A DNA stretch of 64,000 nucleotides from Gyromitra esculenta (Eukaryota; Ascomycota; Pezizomycetes; Pezizales; Discinaceae), in contig JBCAML010000003.1 in assembly GCA_038503075.1 (NCBI GenBank), forward strand, positions 3,286,001-3,350,000. Direction: 5' to 3'. The notes under the pieces were generated by a model. The model ran no database searches. It had not been told where the DNA came from and saw only the letters and a program-made list of their open reading frames with translations. Each line of letters opens with the position of its first letter. The stretch's first letter is position 1. The translations under genes and the position numbers were made by a program. Shown in pieces: positions 8,523-17,995 of this stretch.

Positions 8523-11258
8523 TTAAACCACTCTTTCGCATTCCTGGGACATCTCCTCGTCGCTCGCATAGAGGACATCATACTCTTCGTCGGTCAAAGG
8601 ATCCTCAGATCCATCACAGATAGAGCTGACGTCGATTTCCTCATCAGATTCATCTTGAATGCTTCCGTGACCTTCAGAGCCAGCAACAGATATCGCGGGT
8701 ATAGACTCGGTGTCGATTCGTACACCAGACACACCGATGGTCAGATCTTCAACGGATGCAACGGGGCTCTCTACAGGGAGCTTGGGGAAGATCATCTGTG
8801 AGGTTTCCGTGTTGTTCACACTCTCGGCGACATCTTCGAACTCATCACTGATTTCCACGGTGGGTTCTTCAACCACTTGAAGTTCCTCAGTCTTGGTGGG
8901 CTCAACAACTTCGATGTCACACCACAGCTTGCTTCCGAATCTGGTTCCATCAGGAGTAGTCAAGCGCCAGTACGAAATGTGACGGCGGTTGGTATAGAGA
9001 GGAGCCTTCAAATCAACAGAGAAACTGACAATCTGGCCAGGAAGCACTTCGTAATCGATGGTAGTGGCGTTAATCTTTTCCAAGTCAAACATTTCATCTC
9101 CAGCAGTAAATTGAGGTTGGACACCAGCGGGCCAGCTAATGTTACCGCTGTTGGTCAAGAACCAAGTCTGCGAAAAGGCTGCACCTGCAACTTTAACGGC
9201 ACCGTCTGGAATAGCCTCGCGAATGAACTCTGCTAGAAGGGGCTCAGCCTCTTTCACAGATTCGATAGATTTTGAGGCGGCAAGTTCGACAGGTTCCTCG
9301 ACAAGCTCGTCAACGGGCTCCTCAGAAATCTCAAGGGCAGGCTCAAATTCCTCGGTAGGCTTAACGTCAGCAACGGTCTGCACCTGGGTGGCGGCGTTAG
9401 AAGTGGCAGGTGGCACAGTCTGAGCATCGCCCATCACTCTTCCGCCTGTCCCATCTGGCTCTATAGTTGTAACGTGGACATTACGAACTGGGGTCTTAAG
9501 CTTGATAAGAGGATGAGTCTGGTTGTGATCGTTGGTTGGGGCACTTTCGCAAGCAGCACAGAAATCGGTGTCAGGGCAGACAGCACACTTGTACCTATCC
9601 CCACTGATCCAAGAACGGCGTGCATCAACACAGAGAGGTCCATCGCAGTAAACCCCAAAATGCTTGACGGCAGCTTTAGAAGTTAGAGTCGAACCAGACA
9701 CGGGCAGAGGATCATAAATAGGGACAAAGCGATGGCCGTGATGATCGAGCGGCGCAGAGGTAATGCAGTTAGAGCAGTAGTCCCAGTCAGGACAGTTCAT
9801 ACACTTGTGTCTAACACCATATATTTGCTATATCCAAGTCAGCTTACAAGCATACTCTTGCACCGGGCGTAATTCTTCAATACATACCATATCGCAACCA
9901 TCACAAATAGCGTAGTGACGGAAGTTTCTGCCAGGTGCACAAAGTTTCGTCGCAAGGGCATCGAGTTCAGTTTCCCGAGTAGCGGGAACGAACTCATGGC
10001 GGGGGTGATGTCCATGCTTCAGGTTGACGTGACAAGGGATGCAAACATCGTAATCGTCACAGGTGACACAGCTGACAAATTCCTTCTCAGGAAGAACTAG
10101 GAAAAATAAGTATCCACTTAAACATATATGCGAGGAGTAGCGGGCTTACCAGCTACGCAAGAGTTGCAAGTACGAGTAGAAGCCGCGGTGACTTTTTCCA
10201 CAGGCACTTCTGGGGTCTTTGCCTTGATCGATTCTGTAACGCTAGACACAATATTTCCACCAGAAAGCATACGTTTAATCAACCAGTGAGTAGAGTCCCT
10301 GCAGTGTACCCCACGATTAACGCAAGCCTGGCAAAGATCGAAATCTCCCTTATCGCAGCTAGCGCAGTGATAATGCACGTCGTAGATGTTACCATCGCAT
10401 GAGTCACAGAAAATGGCGTAAGTGAAAGAAGACGGAGGTTCGCAACCGCCAGCGAGACCAGCCATATCAGGTGCCGTGGATTGAGGTGCAGTGAACGGAG
10501 CTGGAACCGGCGCTTCCTTCTCCTTTTTATTAACCTCCTCACGGACAGTCTCACGGAGCCTATTAAGATATTCCTCGCCATTCAAAAAAGTCGACACGGC
10601 GTCAGCAACAACTTTATCGAGCTGGGCCGGAGAAATATCTGATCTCGTAGGGCTCGCAGGCTCCGGTGTCAAACTATCATGAATTGGCAGCGAAGTCGTA
10701 GACGTGTAAGCCGGGGGGGTAAGACGCTCGGTACCGATAGACTCGCTTCCACTAGCAACTTTATAACGGAAAAAAATAATTTAGTAAACCAAAGCCCCAG
10801 ACGGCGAAAAAAAAGGCTAGCGAAAAACCTACCAGCCTCATTGCCCGGGTAAATTGGAGTAGCCTTAATCCTCAACTTCAACTTTGCTTTTGCAGCTCGA
10901 TAAAGCTGTTTGTAGACAGCGGGATTCGTAGGGTCGAGCGTGATATAGCTGGCGGCACTGTCAGAGTACCTCTCAAAGAGGACATCCTGGTCGGCCGGGA
11001 GCGCGAGCAAAGCTCGGAGCTATAGATTGTTTAGCGTGAGTCAAGCTATTTCACACAAAGTATTTTTATTTTTTCCAACCACCTAAGCGGGGAGGGGGGA
11101 AACAAAAAAAAAAAAAACACGAATTTTTATGTTACCTTGCTGGGGAGAACATTGGCACCGAGATCTCTCAAGGCGAGCTTGAAACGACGGGTCTGGTTAT
11201 AGATGGTGATCTTTACAGTGATCAATGTATCAGGATGAAGTGTGCTGTGGCTGGCCAT
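8523..11258 (-). CDS. NBR1: Nbr1-type selective autophagy receptor (PB1, four ZZ fingers, FW domain)
   Basis: Cargo receptor of selective autophagy. Deduced exons in transcript order: 11136-11258, 10833-11019, 10150-10758, 9888-10096 and 8523-9827; phases fit and give 810 residues. A PB1-like domain lies at about residues 10-95 (basic beta-1 TVKITIYNQTRRFKL, acidic part around RYSDSAASYITLD). Four ZZ zinc fingers follow, near 220-265, 298-340, 369-415 and 435-485; the third reads ICDGCDMQIYGVRHKCMNC across an intron, which decides that acceptor. The NBR1-specific FW (four-tryptophan) domain is at about 580-690 (QTWFLTNSGNISWPAG, SYWRLTTPDG, G-S-K-L-W-C-D-I). The extreme C-terminus has an acidic-flanked EEYDVLYASDEE at 790-801, a good match to an Atg8-interacting motif (Tyr792, Leu795). 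Acidic low-complexity linkers separate the domains. Confidence 0.93.
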
Positions 11259-13600
11259 GACGACTCTGACCCAGCTAGAGGGGGGGGTGTTAGCTAGTTG
11301 ATGGGAGCTTTAAACGTTACACTGAGCTGCAAGAGGTAAGTTGGGCGAGAGGGCGAGAGACTGATGGATGGAATAGGTTGACGAAGAAGAGAGAGAAGGG
11401 AAGGGGAGAGGATGGGGGGGGGATGGAGGAGAGGAGGGAGATGTAAGGATCAGAATGACAGTGATGGAAATGATCTAGCGGCGGTAGGAAGGAGCACGAG
11501 CAAGTAGGCAGCGTAAGCGGCCAGCGTGGTGTGGAGGAGGAGGAGAAGGGAAGAAGTAGAAAGCGAGAGACGGCCACCGATGACAGAGCGAGAACAAGAG
11601 AGAAGGCGATCAGTCTGCCACCCAGCCACTGAGCATCCCTCGCATGCTCTCCAGCTTAGGCAGCCAATGAAACCCATTTCAGGCCAACCGCCCTTGGACC
11701 CATCGGGACTGGCGCTTGGCTCCCGGAATCCGTGCTTACGACGTCCGTCGCTCTCCCAGCTTCCAAGGGCGATACGGTGTGCCCAAACAACAGAGCACGA
11801 TCCTCAGGCAAACCCCCTCGCTGCTTTTAGCCCGTCCACCATGGCCCATGGGTCACGCTACTCTTCTTGTTCTCGGAAACACGATGGGGAAACCGTGATT
11901 GCCAACCGGCCGAGGCCATCCCGTCCGTCCGTCCGTCCGTCCGTCCATGGGATTAACGCAACGGCCATCCGTGCCCGTCCCGGATCTTATCGCTATCACC
12001 GAGGTGGGAGAGGGAAGCAATTCCCCAAACCCACGATCACTCATCGCCTCTCGATGGCTGCGGTTTGTCAACCCCTCTAATACCACGTCCCAGTGAGTCG
12101 CGTAGCCTAGGTACCACCAACCACCAACCACCAGATTGAGCGCCTAAACCCCCCATACAATCCGATACGACGAGGTCTTGAACGTGAAAAAAGAGCCTCA
12201 TATCAGGCAACCACTGCTCACCCGACGTCGACCTATCATAAAAGCCAATCCGCAAGGTAGACAAATCGGCTTCTTCCAGAACCGTACATACGCCCCCCCC
12301 CAGCTGGGGGCTACGATCGAGTGATTGCCAGTTGCATCATCTAACATGAAGCTATATCCAATGAAGCAATAACTAGTAGTAAAATAAATAAACGACAAAA
12401 AAGAACAACAACCTTCCCACCCCCCCCCCCGCAAAAACCGTCATTTACTATCCTAACCTAACAGCATACAGCAGTGAAACGCCCAGTGCAGCGTAAGAAC
12501 CTCGTCGAAACGCTCGCTGACTCCCTTTCTTCTTCTTCTCCGTCACCGTGCTCAGGATTTCCCCTACCCCAATCAACTACTAAACACGACTCCTTCGCGA
12601 GGCTATTGACCCACGGAACATGTCTCCTCCGTTTTTTGGGTTTTCGCCACAGAACACGTACGCATATGACCGCGCACACGCAATGACTGCTAGAGCTTTC
12701 GGTTCTCACTTTCAGTTTCAGTTTCACTAGTACATCCATCTACCTTTCCAGAGAACTCTCCGCACAAGAATAAAATTAATAGCCCCCACCCGTCCATTCA
12801 TCGCCCACCCCTGTCCCCATCTCTTGCAAGTAAAGGAAGAAAGAGAAGAAAGAAGCCTCCCTATTCCAGACCAGAGGACGTAGAAAATATAAGAGAAAGC
12901 AAAAAAAAAAAACCACACACAAACAGACAACCAGATAGGAAAATCGGTTGGTAGCTTTTACCAGCAGCAGTGAAGAAGAAAAGGTTGAAGAAAAAAACCC
13001 ACTTATTCAGCGAAAGGAAAAGAAAGGCTCATGCTTCTATCTCACACGCATACACAACACAACCCGCACCGTCTTTTTTATTCAGAAAAAGGAAACCCCC
13101 AAGAAGAGTAAGATGAAAGCAAATACGAATAAGAAAGATCCCAGAAAACAGACAGCTAAGAACGTACACAAAAAAAAACCAGTGCAGCCGGAACGTGCAA
13201 TAAAGCAAGAAACAAAGATCTCAACAAACCCAGCCATCCCGCCTGATAAAATCCAGAACAGAAAAGGAACGGAGTCCAAGAACATAACTGCAGGTAAATA
13301 TGAAAAATGTAGTAGTAGAGTGAGTTTTTAGTCTTTTCAAAAGAAATAAACACAAAACAAAAACAAGCAAAGTTTTTTTCTCCTTTCGTAACAATCCAAA
13401 AACGCATCAAGGTTCGAAAAGCATATTTCAAGACGTCCATCATCCTCGAATCAGGCATCATAGAGAAAATATTAAGCCACGCAGAAACTCAAGAAATAAA
13501 CGAAGCTGCGATCAGTAAGACGTAAAACACATGAACCGAAAGAGGCCAAGAAAAACAGCCGAATGGAGTGATTGTGGTAGTAAAAAAAACGCCAGGGGGT
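11259..13600. other. Intergenic region between NBR1 and the Barentsz-like gene
   Basis: 2.3 kb without a recognised gene. The NBR1 promoter side is G/A-rich up to about 11600. A CCGT microsatellite sits at 11921-11946 and a C run at 12291-12303. The part from about 12700 to 13560 is A-rich with short T runs and is the likely 3' untranslated region of the minus-strand Barentsz-like gene. Several short open frames exist here, but they are low-complexity and show no domain. Confidence 0.4.
11921..11946. repeat. CCGT tetranucleotide microsatellite
   Basis: Six and a half tandem CCGT units, located in the intergenic region upstream of NBR1. Confidence 0.9.
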
Positions 13601-15880
13601 TTACTGGGTGTAGTAGACACCCTGCTGATGTGGTGTATGAGTCGTAGGATAGTAATACACAGCTCCGTTAGCCGGCACGCCGTTTACCGATCCATCCGGC
13701 ACTGGGGTAACTGCTTGAGGGTAGTAGTACTGGCTAGGATCCCAAGTTGGGACCGTTGGGACTGTTGAATAGAAAACCATTCCATTGCTCTCCTGCGCAA
13801 TCGTTGTAGGCCCAGTCGGTGTAGCTGTGGGTACAGGTGGCTGTGGTTGATGTTGCTGAATGACGTAATGGCCGGGAGCGCCGTTAGGCATGGGGGAAGG
13901 GCCAGAAGGGACATATGGAGGCGGTGGAGGAACAAAATTGAGAGGACCGTGATGCATAGGCTGCGGATGAGGCATAGGATGCATTTGGATCTGCTGCTGG
14001 GGGTATGGGTAATAGGCCCCTTGTGGGTAAGGAGAGGGATGGAAAGTCCGAGCATGAACTGCTCCTTCTGGAATGTGCGAAAGTGGTGTTCCGGAAGGTT
14101 GGGAGGGGTAAGATGGATGCCGAGAGTGCGCATACATGTTGTGTGGGAGGTTAGGAGTGGGTATATTTTCGGGATATATAGCTCCGTTGTAGCCTTGGTA
14201 GTGCATTACTGCTGGGGAATCGATTTCTGCAACATTAACAGCCTTCTGAGGTCGCGGCTGGTGCATTGGGATCTTTGGAGTTGCTCGGTGCTCACGGTAG
14301 GGAATCGGATTGACCGATGGTGTATAGGATGGTGGAGGATGCTGAGGAACCACTTTTGGTGTCTGCACTTGAGGCGGGTGCTGTGGTACATTTTGGGGTT
14401 GTGAAGGTGGTGCTGGTTGTTGTTGCTGCTGCTGCTGCTGTGCTAAAGGCTGTTTAGGCGCAGTAGGAGCAATCGGAAGCTTCACGACAGGCCTTGTTGG
14501 AATCTCTTCCAGAGATTTCGACGAAGATGAGTCAACACCAGCATTCATTGGTCCAGGTTGTTGCTGTTGGTGGGTAACCTGGGTCGGAATAGGGATTGGA
14601 GGCCTGACTTCGTGTTGTAGAGATGATCTTCTGGACATCCCGATTGAAGGGGAGTAACCAGTAGAACCTCCATAAACACTTCTGCCTTGGCTGTAGAAAT
14701 TGCCTCTTCCTCTTCCTCCGCCGCCTCGAATATACCCAGAACCACCAGGTCTCATAGCTCTCGGAATGAAAATAAACGACCGGGCAGGGCTTGGGTAGAT
14801 GTACCTGACAGGAGCATCTGGGATAGCAATTCTGACAGGCTTGTCCCTTCGGAGTGGGGGGCGATGGTATGGTAGTCGTGTGTAGACCTTGGAAGGGACC
14901 TCACTGAAAGTTATGGGCGCCTTCATGCCTGGGAGATTGACTTGAATCTGGACAGTTCCCTTGTAAACCGTTCGCCCGAAGGATCGCGGTGTGTCCCCAC
15001 CCCCGCGCTGACGATTCCCAACAAAGGGCTGGTTGTTGCCTTGGTATGCTGGTTGTGGGCGACGCTGTTCTTGGTACACTTCTTCGTGCATATCGTGCTG
15101 CCACTGCTGTTCAAGAGGGGTAGGTTGAGGTGCAAAGTCGCTGCTTAAATATGTTAGTTTATGCTCGTGAGATTCTATGTACGGAATATCTAGTATAAAT
15201 AAAAGAATAGGAGATGTAAATGACGTATAGACATACCCAGGGAACCTTCCCCTCCCCCCTCTTGCCCCACCTCTAGCGAAAGGTCTAAACCCGTTGCTCC
15301 CTTCAGCATGTCTATGATCATGCAGATAGAAGCCTCCTCTGTTGGGCACAAAGGTAGGGTCCGCATCCCTTCGCTTCTTGTAGTCTTCATGATCTCCACG
15401 CCTCTTATCCTGCGGCCTCTCAGCCAGCTTCTCCTCCACCTGCTGCTCCTCTTCCTCCACCTCTTCAGCATCTACCTCAGCCGGCACTTCTTGCTTCAAC
15501 TTCGGGTCCCCCTCAGTATCATCCTCCCCCATATCCGCAAAGTCCACCTCCACCGCATCATCCGTTCCCCGCATCCCATTCATCATAACATCCGTATCCC
15601 CCTTGACCCGGTGCACAACCTTCCCCTTCCCGCCAGCGGAAGCTTTCCCATTCCCATTCACCTTCGCTTCCCCGTTCAGTATCGCTGCGTTCGCAGCCTC
15701 GCCCTCATCTACGTCATCCCCTTCCTCATCAGTGAGCGAACCCTCCGTAACCACATCATCGTCACTAATTCCCGAGTCGTCAGTGTAAGAGTCCTCGTCA
15801 ACACCCAGTTCTTCGCCTTCGTCCTCCCCGCCTCGACGGCGGGAGACGGGAAGAGCCTTGCGGCGCGGGACAGCTGGCAT
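13601..15880 (-). CDS. Btz/SELOR-domain protein, Barentsz (CASC3/MLN51)-like
   Basis: Probable eIF4AIII-binding component of an exon-junction-type complex. The start is the ATG at 15878-15880. One intron is inferred: exon 1 15237-15880, exon 2 starting at 15140 (CAG acceptor) or 15143 (AAG acceptor) and running to 13601, giving 727 or 728 residues. The intron has no stop and a length divisible by three, so unspliced RNA would still encode 759 residues. Seen: an acidic N-terminus, the Btz core at about 171-200 (RDADPTFVPNRGGFYLHDHR), an RGG/RGR patch (about 203-213), and the second Btz half (Q-Q-W-Q-H-D-M-H-E-E). The C-terminal two thirds are Pro/Gln/Tyr-rich low complexity with a poly-Gln run and repeated YYYP-like motifs, typical of RNA-granule proteins. 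A Btz family call is firm; the exact complex is inferred. Confidence 0.85.
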   Translation of the reverse strand: MPAVPRRKALPVSRRRGGEDEGEELGVDEDSYTDDSGISDDDVVTEGSLTDEEGDDVDEGEAANAAILNGEAKVNGNGKASAGGKGKVVHRVKGDTDVMMNGMRGTDDAVEVDFADMGEDDTEGDPKLKQEVPAEVDAEEVEEEEQQVEEKLAERPQDKRRGDHEDYKKRRDADPTFVPNRGGFYLHDHRHAEGSNGFRPFARGGARGGRGRFPGYVYTSFTSPILLFILDIPYIESHEHKLTYLSSDFAPQPTPLEQQWQHDMHEEVYQEQRRPQPAYQGNNQPFVGNRQRGGGDTPRSFGRTVYKGTVQIQVNLPGMKAPITFSEVPSKVYTRLPYHRPPLRRDKPVRIAIPDAPVRYIYPSPARSFIFIPRAMRPGGSGYIRGGGGRGRGNFYSQGRSVYGGSTGYSPSIGMSRRSSLQHEVRPPIPIPTQVTHQQQQPGPMNAGVDSSSSKSLEEIPTRPVVKLPIAPTAPKQPLAQQQQQQQQPAPPSQPQNVPQHPPQVQTPKVVPQHPPPSYTPSVNPIPYREHRATPKIPMHQPRPQKAVNVAEIDSPAVMHYQGYNGAIYPENIPTPNLPHNMYAHSRHPSYPSQPSGTPLSHIPEGAVHARTFHPSPYPQGAYYPYPQQQIQMHPMPHPQPMHHGPLNFVPPPPPYVPSGPSPMPNGAPGHYVIQQHQPQPPVPTATPTGPTTIAQESNGMVFYSTVPTVPTWDPSQYYYPQAVTPVPDGSVNGVPANGAVYYYPTTHTPHQQGVYYTQ

Positions 15881-17995
15881 GGTTGTGGCTGTGATGGCTT
15901 TGTTTGTTTGTTTGTTTCGGTAGCAGAGCCGCAGCGGTGGGATCTTATGGTAGATTTGGTGACCTGTCGTAATTTAACCGTTGAGTGCGCGCGCAGGAGA
16001 AAGAGAAAAGAGAGAATGTGGGTGGGAGCGAATGGATTAGAGTTGGTGCAGAAGACCAGCAACAGCAACAAGCGGACGTGGTGATAGGAAGGTTGGTTCT
16101 CTCTCTTTTTTTCTTTTTTTCTTTCTCTTTTTCCTTTCAGAGATGGGGTGGGGGGAGATTTAAATCCTAGAAAGTTTTTCTTCTTTAGGGTGTGTAGATT
16201 GAGAACTGGACTTGGGATGATGAGGATGAGGGAAGGAGAAGGGGAGGGGAGTTGGCTTCGGTTTTGACTTTTTTTTTTTGTTTCTCCCTTCGTACCCGTT
16301 GGATTAAATAAGCTTAAAGAGGTGAAAGAGTTTCGTGGGCTTCGTCAAGTCATAACAAGTTTAAGTAATAAGTAGGAAAAAAAGGAAAGAAGCAAATAAA
16401 ATAATAATCTGCGGTGAAGGCAAGGAGAAAAAGGAAAGATGAAGAAATCAGACTCGAGAAATCGATTGGCGATGGCCGTTAGCGGATGGAGAGACTGATG
16501 TGGTTCAACGGAAGAACAGCGAGTGGTGATTCGTGAGATGGGGGGGGAGTGTGAGTCGATTTCCGGGAAGGCGAAGAGGGCGGAAGATAGAGAGATAGGT
16601 GAGAGTGGTGGTGGTGGAGGGAATGGTGGGAGGTGGTGGAGGTGGTGGTGGAGGTGGTGATGAGGCTGTGGTTGAATCAGGAGAGAGAAGGAAGGAAGGA
16701 AGAAAGGAAGGGGGAAGGAAAAGAAAGGAAAGGAAGGAGGGGGGAGATGGGGAGAGAGAAGAACTACACCAATCCGTGTCCTCTCTTCACCATCTTCTCT
16801 GCTGTCTGCTCTTCTCCTGCTTGGATATCTACGTCCTGTCTTCTCATGTGTGTCCTTTCTCTGTGCAGTAAGTACAGCAACAGTCATGCAGCTTCTCTCC
16901 TTTTTCTCGCTCTCGATCCAAAGCCGATGCGCCAGTGTGCCAAGATGGTTTTTTCTTCCTTGCCTGCACCAGAACAATTGCTGCTGCACTGCAACTACCC
17001 TTGAAAGCTTGAGCCTTGGACGACATACGATACATCTCAACCACCACTGCGATAGACGAACAATACCCAGCCAGCCAGATCCAGACAGACAACAACACCC
17101 CCCAAAAAAGTCACGTAACCGAGATAAAAAACTCCGACTCAGAAATGATATATACATCCATCCAACCACATTTCCCCCATCCTCCCCTCCCCCATTGCCA
17201 CATCCGTCACGGTCAACAAAGGGTTCCACGACTGAACAGAATTCTCTTGTTTCTCCACAACCACTACCCCCGTCTCCCCATACACAAAGAACCACCTGGA
17301 CAAGTGTGCCCGGGTACGTGTTAAATTATATTGCCTTATTCTATCTGATCTCCGTTTTGTATCTAATCATGCAGAAAAGCGAAAGAAGGAGGGAAAAAAT
17401 AAAATAAATAAACTTGGAAAAAAAACTGAACAATATAAATATAAAAATGTGATAAATGCGGTTTTTATTTTTTTTTAGTAAGCCAATCCAGTACAGAACG
17501 TCATCTTGTACCCGCTGAGCACCTTATTAGTTTGTTGTCGCCAATGATACAGAAACCTACATGTAGATTAGATAGAGAGAGAAAAAAACAGGCCACAGAC
17601 ACCAACCCGAGAAAAAATAAAATACACTCACTGCTCTAATGATGATGCTCGCAACAAATAAAAATACATCCTCCTAATATGCACCTGGTATCCGCTCAGA
17701 TATCGAAAACATAGCCTATTCCAAAAAAAATAAAAAATAAAGATATGGTAAAAAAATAGAACAAATAGTTATGCCAAGCGTATAATATTGTAGACAAGGA
17801 ATAGTAATACACGCACCCGCTATCATTCCCATCTTACCCGCGAGTGAGGAAGGGAGGGAGGGAAAGATAGAGGGAGAGGGAGAGAGAGAAAAACGATCCA
17901 ATGATACAACCACAAACTATTTAAGACCAAAGAAACAAAACCACACAAGCCCGACCCGATACGCGGCCAAACAGCTCTTAATTATAAAATACAGC
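15881..17995. other. Intergenic region between the Barentsz-like gene and the chromatin remodeller
   Basis: 2.1 kb with no recognised gene. It holds the promoter side of the Barentsz-like gene and the 3' flank of the remodeller. A long purine tract lies in the middle (listed separately), followed by pyrimidine/CA-rich sequence (16780-17300) and A/T-rich sequence to 17995. Open frames up to about 316 codons here (16345-17295, minus) read through the purine tract and look spurious. Confidence 0.4.
16604..16755. repeat. GGT/GGA and GGAA purine-rich tract
   Basis: The plus strand is almost entirely G and A with some T. A GGTGGTGGA-type stretch (about 16604-16673) is followed by a GGAA/GAAAGG stretch (about 16681-16755). 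The many GGG and GG runs could form a G-quadruplex or triplex. Confidence 0.75.

Noticed and set aside
16345..17295. 316-codon minus-strand frame
   Set aside because: It runs through the purine tract, giving Ser/Pro/His low complexity; no domain and no plausible splice continuation.
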